Shown here piece by piece: positions 50,547 through 58,593 of a DNA stretch of 64,000 nucleotides (its first letter is position 1; each line of letters begins with the position of its first letter). The stretch comes from an uncultured Oscillospiraceae bacterium (GTDB taxonomy: Bacteria; Bacillota; Clostridia; Oscillospirales; Oscillospiraceae): positions 116,345 through 180,344 of the forward strand of contig CANQRM010000002.1 of assembly GCA_947626265.1 (NCBI GenBank), in the 5' to 3' direction. Below the pieces are notes generated by a model that saw only the letters and a program-made list of their open reading frames with translations, had not been told where the DNA came from and did not search any database. A program made the translations under genes and the position numbers.

Positions 50547-52052
50547 TCAGTATCCCTGTTGTGTATCAATGATGCTGCCATCCACGGCGTTGACCACCGC
50601 CAGCAGCACCGGGCACTGCGCCTGCTGCTCATGGGTCGTCCCATCCGGGTCCATCCATTGATCCTTCACGACCTGGCCGTTGGCGTCATAGGCTTTCGCC
50701 GTACCGAAAAACGCGCAGGTCGGTGTAAGATAGAAATCCGTTGCGTTGTCCCTGATCCTGATCCGGGATAGGCCCCATTCGATATGCCCCACGTCAACAA
50801 CGATATTACCGTCGGGGAGCATCAACTGCTCAGTCGTGAACATCTGCATTTGCTGCTTTGCAGCAGATAAGATGTCATTGAATGGCAGGATCTGAACATT
50901 CTGATTCACCGCAGCCACTACCTGGAGCGGTCCCATATATTCAAAACGGTATAGTACGTCGCCGCAGAACAAGAAAGTGAGCGATTCGTAATAATAGTTG
51001 GAGGCATAGGCGTCCGCTTTTGTCAGCCCTCCTTCATAGAGCGTTGCACGGATTCCATCGTATACCCTCGTATATGCTATCGTCTTGAAATTGCTGGAGC
51101 TGTCATTCGGAGAAAAACCAAGCAGGCCCACTTCATCATCCGAGGCCGGTGCCCATTGTCCAATATCCATTTTTGCTATTAGCTCCTGCGCCTTCGCCTG
51201 GAGGTCCTCTTTCGTCGGGTGTGCGTTGGAGATATTCTTCAGGTCATCATATGACAACACAGTATCGTCCAGCCCCACGGAAAGGTTATGGATGCGGTAA
51301 TCCGCCGCCTCTCTGTTGCAAGCAGTTAAGATATAAGGCAGTCCGTTGATCATGCCGGAAGCCTTGATATAACGGTGTCCCTCATCAACAAAACTGCTGG
51401 CCTGCTCCGGGGACATATAATAATCATCCGAGTGGAATTGCCATGAACAGGGGATGCGTTCAATGCCGTCAGGCGCGTTCTGATATGCTAACTCCAGACT
51501 TGCGATCCTGCGCTCATAGTCATCCTTGACGCTTTGGGCCAAAGTCTCGTCGCCGTCGTAGTAAGAGAGCATCCCGCTCCAATCGCTGATAGTTTGGCGC
51601 AGCTCAAGAATGGCGGCCTCTATCTCTGCTTTTGTCATTTGCTGGGTGTTTTCGTAAATGGGCTCATTTCCAAAGAAAGCGGCGGCTATCTTCTGTACCT
51701 GTTCCCCCGAAAACTCCATCGGACGGACCTGGATCACCGGCTGAGCAGTATTTATAATGGGCTCTTGAAATGACAGGTTGATCGTGACATCGCCGGAAGC
51801 GTTGGTAAAGCTGTCGGTATATGTGGCAGGCTGTTGGGACTGTTCCATATTCGTGCTTGCTTCTGCCGTTGTCTCTGGAGCCGCAGTCGCGGGCTCGAAA
51901 GTGGGGCTTACGTTGTTTTGCAAAGCGGCCTCATAGGTGCCGTCGTTCTTGCTGGTCACAGCACCGTGTTCCGGCGTGGCCTGGCAGCCGCACAGAACAA
52001 GCGCCATAACAAGGGCGCAGATCAGAAAAACTATCAAACGATTCTTTCTCAT
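50547..52052 (-). CDS. Lipoprotein of unknown function
   Basis: The 501-residue protein has a lipoprotein signal peptide with lipobox VLCGC, a Thr/Ala/Glu-rich spacer (about residues 25-80) and a large mixed alpha/beta region of no family I can name (resembling DUF6034-type clostridial lipoproteins). It comes 35 bp after the anti-sigma-like gene. The position suggests it belongs to the sigma-controlled set. Confidence 0.7.
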   Translation of the reverse strand: MRKNRLIVFLICALVMALVLCGCQATPEHGAVTSKNDGTYEAALQNNVSPTFEPATAAPETTAEASTNMEQSQQPATYTDSFTNASGDVTINLSFQEPIINTAQPVIQVRPMEFSGEQVQKIAAAFFGNEPIYENTQQMTKAEIEAAILELRQTISDWSGMLSYYDGDETLAQSVKDDYERRIASLELAYQNAPDGIERIPCSWQFHSDDYYMSPEQASSFVDEGHRYIKASGMINGLPYILTACNREAADYRIHNLSVGLDDTVLSYDDLKNISNAHPTKEDLQAKAQELIAKMDIGQWAPASDDEVGLLGFSPNDSSSNFKTIAYTRVYDGIRATLYEGGLTKADAYASNYYYESLTFLFCGDVLYRFEYMGPLQVVAAVNQNVQILPFNDILSAAKQQMQMFTTEQLMLPDGNIVVDVGHIEWGLSRIRIRDNATDFYLTPTCAFFGTAKAYDANGQVVKDQWMDPDGTTHEQQAQCPVLLAVVNAVDGSIIDTQQGY

Positions 52053-52087
52053 GTTATATTCTCCTTTTTGCCAGTCGTGGCGTCGGG

Positions 52088-53125
52088 TCAGTGGATGTCA
52101 TCCATGCCAATATCGAATGTGTGTCCGTCATAGAGGCTGGCAAGTGCTGAAAAATCAATGGTATCAGCAAATGCCTCCAGTTCCTCCCGTTCAATATGGG
52201 GGACGCCGCCGATCCAGCCGTTAGCGGCACGGACATAGATATAAGCTCCTTCTGTCTCAAACAAGATATTTCCGAAACGGGAGCCCTCCAAAATCAGGTC
52301 AACCGCTGTCCCGGAGGATGTTACATACTCCCATTCCTCATAGTCAGAATCGACGGTGGATTCTATCATGGAAAAGGCGCCTTTCACGCTCGTAAACATG
52401 GAGAAAGATATGCTGCCGTCAATGTTGCTTCCGTCCAGCTTAAAGGTGCCGTCGTTGTAGATATAGCCGCCCATAACAGCGTATTCGCCGGACACAAAGG
52501 GCTCAGTACCAAGAACGCTGAAAAGCTGTTCAGGGGTAGTCATCATCCTGAGCGTATGGAGTTCCAGGCCATGCTCGGCTATGATCTCGTCCAGTTTATC
52601 GGCCTGTTCCTGGGTCACAGCACTGTAAAGCTGATAATAGTTGTCAGGCGTTTCATGCCACAGGTCATTTACCCCCAAGGCGTTCAGATCCGCAGGGTTA
52701 TCTTTCAGCCATCTGCTCCACTCCACATAGGCTTCGTACTCCGGGGAGCCCTGATAACCGACAAGAGAGATACCCGCGCTGGATTTCGGCGTGACAGGCT
52801 GTTCAGATGCGTCGGCGCTCTCCATAGGAGCGGTCGTTTCAACCGCCTGCGGCGTGATCACATAATCCGCCATACGCAGTTGATATACAGCGTATGCCGT
52901 GACCGAGAGCAGCACGACAAACGCGGCGGCAATAGCTGCTCTGACGAAGGGACGGGAAAGCCGCAAGGCCCTCTTTTTCCTCACCGGGGCAATGTCAACG
53001 CCCCCCTGCTCCCGAATGATGTCCCGTATGTGATCCATATCGACAGGGGCCGGTTTCATCCTAAGCCCATATTCATCCGGGCAGATGTCATCAATAAGGT
53101 CGGTGATCTGTAAAGTCTTTTTCAT
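52088..53125 (-). CDS. Membrane-spanning anti-sigma-factor-like protein
   Basis: The 345-residue protein has a soluble N-terminus (residues 1-60, TDLIDDICPDEYGLRMKPAP), basic residues, one membrane helix (AAIAAAFVVLLSVTAYAVYQL, about 63-83) and an extracytoplasmic domain of 260 residues. Its ATG overlaps the sigma-factor stop. The layout is that of anti-sigma factors that hold an ECF sigma until an outside signal arrives, but no ZAS or RsgI motif is recognised. Confidence 0.65.
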   Translation of the reverse strand: MKKTLQITDLIDDICPDEYGLRMKPAPVDMDHIRDIIREQGGVDIAPVRKKRALRLSRPFVRAAIAAAFVVLLSVTAYAVYQLRMADYVITPQAVETTAPMESADASEQPVTPKSSAGISLVGYQGSPEYEAYVEWSRWLKDNPADLNALGVNDLWHETPDNYYQLYSAVTQEQADKLDEIIAEHGLELHTLRMMTTPEQLFSVLGTEPFVSGEYAVMGGYIYNDGTFKLDGSNIDGSISFSMFTSVKGAFSMIESTVDSDYEEWEYVTSSGTAVDLILEGSRFGNILFETEGAYIYVRAANGWIGGVPHIEREELEAFADTIDFSALASLYDGHTFDIGMDDIH

Positions 53126-53685
53126 TGTGCTTTTCCTTTCTCCAGGCGCTGACGAAGAAATATGCGTCCTCTTGACAGCCGCTGGCGGACTGCTTCCGCA
53201 GACATATTCAGCCGTTCTGCAATCGTTGGTGCGCTTTCACAAAAATAATAGTACCGAAGGAATATCTCCCGGTCCTGTGGCTTCATACTCTCCAGGTGCT
53301 GCCGCAACGCTTCCTTTTGCTCTGATCGTATGACCTCGTTCTCCGGGCCGTCAACGGGTATCTCCAGGTCATCATATTCCAGCGTTATCTCCGTCCCGGC
53401 GCTTTTCAAGCGACTGATGGAACGGGTCCGGGCGATAGCCCCAAGATAGCTTTTCAGCTTTCCCGGTTTCGGCTTTTCCCGGTAGCGCCACAAGGTCAAA
53501 AAGACGTCTGCAATAACTTCCTCTGCATCTTCCAGCGTGAGGCGCTGCCCAATGATGCTCCATACGATAGAACTGACATAGGGGGTATATCGCTGCACTA
53601 TCCATTGCAGACCCGCCTCATCCCCGGCACGAAGCAGTTTGAGAATCGTCCTTTCCGAGACACGTTGTGTAATATCGTCTGTCAT
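53122..53685 (-). CDS. ECF-type RNA polymerase sigma factor
   Basis: The 187-residue protein starts at ATG 53685 behind AAAGGAGG. Sigma region 2 is seen in VQRYTPYVSSIVWSIIG and LTLEDAEEVIADVFLTLWRY, and region 4 in MKPQDREIFLRYYYFCESAP and LNMSAEAVRQRLSRGRIFLR. It is coupled to the anti-sigma-like gene and followed by the lipoprotein gene and ABC genes. Its own promoter recognition sequence was not identified. Confidence 0.9.
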   Translation of the reverse strand: MTDDITQRVSERTILKLLRAGDEAGLQWIVQRYTPYVSSIVWSIIGQRLTLEDAEEVIADVFLTLWRYREKPKPGKLKSYLGAIARTRSISRLKSAGTEITLEYDDLEIPVDGPENEVIRSEQKEALRQHLESMKPQDREIFLRYYYFCESAPTIAERLNMSAEAVRQRLSRGRIFLRQRLEKGKAQ

Positions 53686-53778
53686 TGTTTGCCTCCTTTG
53701 CGTGGGCCCTACACTATACAAAACACTAATCGCCGGGAATGTGTGACACTAGGTATGCAATTCCCACGCAATAGAACA

Positions 53779-53811
53779 CCACAGCCCAGCACGTTTTGAG
53801 CTGGGCTGTGG
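53779..53811 (-). terminator. Terminator of the peptidoglycan-binding protein gene
   Basis: CCACAGCCCAGC and GCTGGGCTGTGG form a perfect 12-bp stem with a nine-base loop, 20 bp after the stop at 53832. The T run on the minus strand is weak (TGTTCTATT). Confidence 0.7.
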
Positions 53812-53831
53812 CAAAGGTCTGCTAGATGCTA

Positions 53832-54338
53832 TTATGCGGTGCGAAATGCGGTGGTGGAATAAGAGGAATCGTTGTAGTAATAGTACCACTTCGTAGTCGA
53901 GTTAACATAGCCAGCGCTCAGGTTTGTGACGTGCATCAGAGGTTTGAGCTGGTGGTAGTATGCCCCATCATACCTGAACGTGTTATTATTGTAGAGAGAA
54001 ATCGTACTCGCAAGTTCAGGCCAAGACTGGCTACCAAAAACTCCATCAGTGGTGAATCCCTTAGCTGCCTGATATGCAACCACAGCGTTATAGGTTCCCT
54101 GACCGAAAGAACCATCAACACCACCGCTATTAACTATGTACTGGTGGGTGGTATTGTTATAGAGGTACATGTAGCGCTGGATAACACCTACATACCCATT
54201 GCTGTTTCCCTGTGACTGCGCAGGAAAGGCAGCAACTTCGTTGACAGCAAGGGTGGCCGCGAAGGCCGGAACGGCCATGCTGAGGCACAGTACCACAGCA
54301 AGAATCAGAGGAACAACGCGCTTCGTAATTTTACTCAT
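53832..54338 (-). CDS. Small secreted peptidoglycan-binding-domain protein
   Basis: The 168-residue protein starts at ATG 54338 behind AGAGGAG. The signal peptide ends VPAFAATL. A PG_binding_1 repeat follows (VGVIQRYMYLYNN, VDGSFGQGTYNAVVAYQAAKG, TTDGVFGSQSWPELA; about residues 50-115). The last 50 residues are rich in tyrosine and asparagine. There is no catalytic domain. Promoter P3 of the agr type lies about 220 bp upstream, giving a leader of some 210 nt. Confidence 0.85.
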   Translation of the reverse strand: MSKITKRVVPLILAVVLCLSMAVPAFAATLAVNEVAAFPAQSQGNSNGYVGVIQRYMYLYNNTTHQYIVNSGGVDGSFGQGTYNAVVAYQAAKGFTTDGVFGSQSWPELASTISLYNNNTFRYDGAYYHQLKPLMHVTNLSAGYVNSTTKWYYYYNDSSYSTTAFRTA

Positions 54339-54556
54339 ATTGATTCTCCTCTTTATAATATAGTATTTTCTATATATCTCGCTCCCTCTCCGCCTCTGGC
54401 CAGACCGACAGTTTGGGAAGGATACATATAGACTAGGAGATCGGCACGGATTCAGTTCTACCACACCATTGTGTAGCGCACATCCACTTCTAGGTCGGAG
54501 TAAGTATACAGATATAACCGGGCGTCCGGCTGTGAGGTTCTCTTTAGTGTTTCCCT

Positions 54557-54623
54557 ATTGTACATTGCAAACTTGCCTTTGTGTATGAAACGTTGCAATA
54601 TGTAGAAAAAACGATGCAAAGTG
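54557..54623 (-). promoter_or_regulatory. AgrA-type promoter P3
   Basis: On the minus strand CACTTTGCATCGTTTT (54608-54623) and CATATTGCAACGTTTC (54587-54602) are 21 bp apart. After 24 bp with ACACAAAGG comes TACAAT (54557-54562). It drives the peptidoglycan-binding protein gene. Confidence 0.8.
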
Positions 54624-54635
54624 TAGTTTTATCTG

Positions 54636-54687
54636 CTACAAAATGATTCCCATGCGGCAAACGGACATCCGTTGCCACATGGGAATC
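54636..54687 (-). terminator. Terminator of the XRE gene at 54714
   Basis: GATTCCCATGTGGCAACGG pairs with CCGTTTGCCGCATGGGAATC, then ATTTTGTAG follows. Promoter P3 starts 13 bp further on, so regulator and agr target are insulated from each other. Confidence 0.75.
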
Positions 54688-54713
54688 TATAGCAAATAAT
54701 ACAACTTATCCGC

Positions 54714-55043
54714 TTAATCATCCAGGAGGATCACTTCTATTATCAGACGGACTAGTTCGTCCAGGCGACGACGCTTTTGAGGGGAGAGCCTTGATAATCC
54801 GGAGGTTGATGCCCCGTCCAATGCCTCATGGGAGATTCCAAGAAGCAAATCATTGGGCGTCACCTGCAACGCTTGGCACAATTTGACGATGTTTTCGGGT
54901 CTAAGAGCTTTTGTTCCACGCTCCGCGCTGGATACTGTTTGCGTAGTCAAGCCGGCCTGTACCGCCACCTGCCCTTGTGTAAGGCCAAGGTCTCTCCTTA
55001 TTTGAGCGATCCGCTTTCCCATCCGGACTACGACTTCATCCAT
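54714..55043 (-). CDS. XRE-family regulator next to the agr locus
   Basis: The 109-residue protein starts at ATG 55043 behind AAGGAAGG. The HTH_3 domain spans residues about 8-62 (LTQGQVAVQAGLTTQTVSSAE, LQVTPNDLLLG). A short helical C-terminus with SPQKRRRLDELVRLIIEV follows. It diverges from agrA across 170 bp and could act on that region; this is inference from position. Confidence 0.85.
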   Translation of the reverse strand: MDEVVVRMGKRIAQIRRDLGLTQGQVAVQAGLTTQTVSSAERGTKALRPENIVKLCQALQVTPNDLLLGISHEALDGASTSGLSRLSPQKRRRLDELVRLIIEVILLDD

Positions 55044-55149
55044 AGCTACACCTTCCTTGTAAAAGTCCGTACTTATTCCCATGGTTGCTTTTCTTTGCAA
55101 ACTATGTTTTAAATAATTATGCCATAGCATTAGTTTCGTTAATGGACAC

Positions 55150-55178
55150 TTGACAGCGCCGGAGGAGATGGTTTATTT
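55150..55178 (+). promoter_or_regulatory. Possible constitutive promoter of agrA-agrC
   Basis: TTGACA (55150-55155), a 17-bp spacer and TTATTT (55173-55178) precede the agrA ATG at 55214. No 21-bp tandem repeat is present, so the sensor genes do not seem to be autoinduced from here. Confidence 0.5.
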
Positions 55179-55213
55179 TGGGAAAAAACATCAAGAGGAG
55201 GCGTCTGAGCCTT

Positions 55214-55924
55214 ATGAACGTGGTCATTTGTGATGACAACCGCGAGTTCCTACAGCTGTTCCGAAACATGCTGGAAGAACAGTTCGCGTTGCGGGATTGG
55301 CTCTTTCAGTGCAGCGAATATAGGTCGGGAGAGGAGCTACTGAAAGCCGATCTCACAGACGTTCATGCGGTTTTCCTGGATATTGATATGCCTGGTATGG
55401 ACGGCCTCCAAGTCGCCCAGCGCATTCGGAAGCAGTACTCGGAGATCGTCATCCTTTTTGTGACGGCCTTTTTGCAGTACGCGGTAGAGGGATACAACGT
55501 AGAAGCGCTGAGGTACCTGCTCAAGGGGAACCTCTCTAAAGACCTGCCCGCCTGCCTCGATGCGATCCAAGAAAAGGTCTTTACGAATGAAGAGACCATC
55601 CTTCTGCGTACACCGTCCAACTCCATAACGGCCCGCCTGAAAGACATTATGTACTTTGAAGGAACACCACAAGCACACACGATTGCACATATCTACCCCG
55701 ACAGCAAGATCGACTGTATGGGGAGGATCTCCGAATATGAAACGCTCCTTGCTGATAAGGGCTTTTTGCGTGTTCAACGAAGCTACCTTGTGAACAGCAT
55801 GTTTATCACAGACCTTTGCAGCTATACCGCTACGATAGTAAACGGTGAGACGCTCTCTGTTTCCAGAAAACAATATCGGCAAATCAGTGTAGAATACATG
55901 AAGTGGAAGGGTCATCACATATGA
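55214..55924 (+). CDS. agrA: LytTR-family response regulator (AgrA type)
   Basis: The 236-residue protein starts at ATG 55214, ten bases after AGAGGAGGCG. The receiver domain has CDDNREF, the phospho-acceptor in FLDIDMPGMDG (about D58) and a lysine in YLLKGNL. The LytTR DNA-binding domain fills residues about 135-236 (YFEGTPQAHTIAHIYP, FLRVQRSYLVNSMFI, LSVSRKQYRQI). LytTR proteins bind tandem half-sites about two turns apart, matching the four promoters described here. Its stop overlaps agrC. Confidence 0.9.
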   Translation: MNVVICDDNREFLQLFRNMLEEQFALRDWLFQCSEYRSGEELLKADLTDVHAVFLDIDMPGMDGLQVAQRIRKQYSEIVILFVTAFLQYAVEGYNVEALRYLLKGNLSKDLPACLDAIQEKVFTNEETILLRTPSNSITARLKDIMYFEGTPQAHTIAHIYPDSKIDCMGRISEYETLLADKGFLRVQRSYLVNSMFITDLCSYTATIVNGETLSVSRKQYRQISVEYMKWKGHHI

Positions 55925-57255
55925 ACGCAGCACTTGAATGGTTATTTACCATATTGATGGTTGGCCTAGAGGTTTGGATGACCATCTATCTATCGATCGC
56001 CTTTTTTCACCCCAACCTGACGGTTAGACTATATTCGATTTCCAAGATTTGTTTTTATATTGTTGAAATACTTTGGTTAATACTTTGGAATCAAGTTCTA
56101 TATGAACATATAATCATCAAATATATAGTGAATGCGCTCATTTTCCTATCCTGGCTCGTAATAGCATATAGGGGCTCCATTATAAAATATCTATTCTATG
56201 TTGTATTTATACTTTCATATTTTACCTGCGTTGACAGTTTTTTCTTGTCACTCTTTTCTTCACCTGATGGGGTTATCCAGTTCGCACTTCGTGATCCGTA
56301 CACCTATTTCACGTTAAGTTGTTCCACAAAGATAATGGAACTCTTTGGAATCATTGTTATAAGCGGAATTGTAAAAAAGCAGAAAGTCTTGGATAATTCC
56401 TTTCAGTGGATGGGTTGGTTTAAGACTGGTTTTTTCCCTTTTTCTGCGTTAATTATTTCCGTCATTATGTCTCGAATAATTCTGACCGATCTGCAATATT
56501 CCAAAGAATATGCCGTGTGTATGTTCATTGTATTGGCCGTGGATTTAATCTCAATAAACGTCTTGGATCAACTGGATAAATCGCAACGTGCCATTCGTGA
56601 GAACGCTGTTTTGCGTCAAAATTTGAAGCTTGAAACTGACCATATCGCATCATTGCAAGAAAACTACGAACAACAACGTAAGCAAACACATGATTTTTAC
56701 AATCAACTTGCAACACTGCAAGGCATGGCAGACAAAGGGGCCCCACCTGAAGAATTCTCAAAATACTTGGGACGATTGCTTGCAACCAAGCCGCCAGCCG
56801 TATTCTACATCAATACCCATCGCATTGTTGTCGATGTAGTTCTGAGTCAGAAAGTCTCTTATGCGCGAGATGAAGGCATTAATTTTCAGCTTCAACTTGA
56901 GGACCTAGCCCAATTCCCTCTACCCGATGACGCGCTAGTAGTCATTCTCACCAATTTGATTGACAATGCTATCGAAGCCTGCAAAAAGATTCCTGTTGAG
57001 CAGGAGCGGTTTATTCAACTTGTCATGAAAACCGAGGGGAAAAAAGCGTGGCTCTGTATTGAGAACACGACTTCAGGCCCGGTAGAAATACATAACAATT
57101 ATGTTATGACCACAAAAAGCGATCCTCTGTCTCATGGGTATGGATTAAAGAATATCTCCGCCTTGATAAATCAAAGTAAAGGAACTTATATTCTGGACTA
57201 CCGAGAAGAAAATCATCGATTTTGTTTCTACTCTACTTTTCCGGTCATGGAGTAA
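55921..57255 (+). CDS. agrC: GHKL-type sensor kinase for a cyclic peptide (AgrC type)
   Basis: The 444-residue protein's ATG overlaps the agrA stop. Six hydrophobic helices fill residues 5-220, followed by a coiled coil and a dimerisation helix with the probable phospho-histidine in KQTHDFYNQLATLQGM. The GHKL ATPase domain has the N-box NLIDNAIEACKKIP and G-box GYGLKNISALI. In agr systems this kinase binds the secreted thiolactone peptide and phosphorylates AgrA. Confidence 0.88.
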   Translation: MNAALEWLFTILMVGLEVWMTIYLSIAFFHPNLTVRLYSISKICFYIVEILWLILWNQVLYEHIIIKYIVNALIFLSWLVIAYRGSIIKYLFYVVFILSYFTCVDSFFLSLFSSPDGVIQFALRDPYTYFTLSCSTKIMELFGIIVISGIVKKQKVLDNSFQWMGWFKTGFFPFSALIISVIMSRIILTDLQYSKEYAVCMFIVLAVDLISINVLDQLDKSQRAIRENAVLRQNLKLETDHIASLQENYEQQRKQTHDFYNQLATLQGMADKGAPPEEFSKYLGRLLATKPPAVFYINTHRIVVDVVLSQKVSYARDEGINFQLQLEDLAQFPLPDDALVVILTNLIDNAIEACKKIPVEQERFIQLVMKTEGKKAWLCIENTTSGPVEIHNNYVMTTKSDPLSHGYGLKNISALINQSKGTYILDYREENHRFCFYSTFPVME

Positions 57256-57294
57256 ATCCTTGGGCAATTTTGTCATATGTTAATCTGATAACGA

Positions 57295-57361
57295 CACTTT
57301 GCATTTAAAAAAATACACTTTGCATTGATTTCGCCATGCTCTACCACCGGCATGTTATAGT
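57295..57361 (+). promoter_or_regulatory. AgrA-type promoter P4 (autoinduction of agrBD)
   Basis: CACTTTGCATTTAAAA (57295-57310) and CACTTTGCATTGATTT (57316-57331) are 21 bp apart. A 24-bp gap leads to TATAGT (57356-57361), and the start of agrB follows 28 bp later. This is the only one of the four on the plus strand and the one with the best-matching half-sites. Confidence 0.85.
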
Positions 57362-57388
57362 AGGCGGTAGAAAGAGTGGGTGACGTAT

Positions 57389-57973
57389 ATGCACAAGCTG
57401 GCTTATCAGATCGCATCCCATAGCGTTGCTCGTGGCTGGATCAGCGATGACGATCTGGCTATCTGTTGTTATGCTGTTGAACGTCGATTATTATCGGCGT
57501 TCTTTTTTCTTGTGTTGTCTCTGCTTATTGTACCGCTGGGAAAAGTCCCTGAAGCAATTATATTCACAAGCGTCGTGCTTGCTTTTCGGCAGCGCATGGG
57601 TGGTATTCACGCCCGCAACGAGTGGGAATGTTTGTTTATCAGTATATCAACGGTGATGGTTTCTGTTGTTGTTTTGGGACCACTTCTTGAACAGCTTTCT
57701 TTACTCGCAATTTGTGTCCTTAATGCTATATTGATTATCTGCACGTATTTTCTTGAGCCATCATATCCGCCTCAGGTTCATTTCGATCAGCAGGTAATTG
57801 ACGCCAACACTAACCGGAAGAATGTGTTGCTTGCTATACTCGCGATACTACAAATTATCTCAATCAAGTGGCTCAATAATTTCTTCGTAGTTTATAGTTC
57901 TCTTGGCCTGTTATTTGTGAATCTCACAGTAATAATAGGAAACATCATGCAAAAAGGAAAGGAACGTATGTAA
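57389..57973 (+). CDS. agrB: AgrB-type propeptide-processing membrane protease
   Basis: The 194-residue protein has about five membrane helices. RMGGIHARNEWECL (about residues 68-81) contains the catalytic histidine and cysteine at the AgrB spacing. The start at ATG 57389 fits AAAGAGTGGG; GTG 57380 is possible. AgrB cuts the AgrD C-terminus and forms the thiolactone. The gene ends 1 bp before agrD. Confidence 0.9.
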   Translation: MHKLAYQIASHSVARGWISDDDLAICCYAVERRLLSAFFFLVLSLLIVPLGKVPEAIIFTSVVLAFRQRMGGIHARNEWECLFISISTVMVSVVVLGPLLEQLSLLAICVLNAILIICTYFLEPSYPPQVHFDQQVIDANTNRKNVLLAILAILQIISIKWLNNFFVVYSSLGLLFVNLTVIIGNIMQKGKERM

Positions 57974-57974
57974 C

Positions 57975-58160
57975 ATGAAAGCAAAAGAAAGAGTTTTGTC
58001 CGGCATCGTCCGCACAATAACAAACGCAGAAAAATATCCCTGGCCTCCACTGTGCGTAGGCGTTATCTATCAGCCGGAGCGCCCTGTGACCAAGCGCACA
58101 ATCGCCTCCGAATCGGCTTCTTCGGTCAAAAATGATTCTTCAACTCACCAATCAGAGTAA
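57975..58160 (+). CDS. agrD: AgrD-type cyclic-peptide autoinducer precursor
   Basis: The 61-residue peptide begins with a short amphipathic stretch (KERVLSGIVRTITNAEKY), followed by PWPPLCVGVIYQPERP. C-x4-[YH]-[QE]-P-x-x-P is the pattern of clostridial AgrD peptides. By analogy, cleavage after isoleucine would give a thiolactone ring C-V-G-V-I with an N-terminal tail ending in PPL. The tail after the recognition site, about 24 residues rich in Ser and Thr, is longer than usual. GGAAAGGAACG inside agrB is its ribosome binding site. Confidence 0.85.
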   Translation: MKAKERVLSGIVRTITNAEKYPWPPLCVGVIYQPERPVTKRTIASESASSVKNDSSTHQSE

Positions 58161-58198
58161 GTGATCCATTCACCACAGCTCCACAAGAGGTGTCAGCA

Positions 58199-58411
58199 CT
58201 AATGCTTGCCGTTGTCGTCTTCACCATCTTCTTTGGATGAAGTATTCAGAGGAATGATATTTGCAGTGTCGATATATACGTCCTCCGCTTCATTCAAGAG
58301 TAATTTCAGCCTACCATAGAGGCTCTCGTATTCGTGTTTGCCTTGTATGTCGTCCAGAACAGCCGATACACCCGAACATAAAATGTAGTACATCTTTTGA
58401 TAGTTTGGCAT
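58199..58411 (-). CDS. Small conserved protein of unknown function
   Basis: The 70-residue soluble protein starts at ATG 58411, eight bases after AGGAG; ATG 58417 is too close to it. MPNYQKMYYILCSGVSAVLD and LLLNEAEDVYIDTAN recur in the broken gene at 23994-24157. Such short helical proteins are scattered through clostridial genomes next to XRE genes and mobile elements. Function is unknown. It converges on agrD. Confidence 0.7.
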   Translation of the reverse strand: MPNYQKMYYILCSGVSAVLDDIQGKHEYESLYGRLKLLLNEAEDVYIDTANIIPLNTSSKEDGEDDNGKH

Positions 58412-58493
58412 TTTCATTTCTCCTGCTTATTCGTATTTCTAATCTGGCAACAACCCAAAATGTGTTGGCTGAAAGCTATTCCCCTTTTTACCA

Positions 58494-58526
58494 AAATAAC
58501 GGCGTCTACTTCAGACGCCGTTATTT
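58494..58526 (-). terminator. Terminator of the membrane-protein gene at 58594
   Basis: AAATAACGGCGTCT and AGACGCCGTTATTT form a perfect 14-bp stem with a five-base loop; the minus strand continues TGGTAAAAAGG. A close relative of this stem occurs at 59489-59528. Confidence 0.7.
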
Positions 58527-58593
58527 GAATATATTTTACCTGTTGGCGTGTGTGTATTTAAACGTAGAACCCGACCCTTGCAGAATTATCCTT

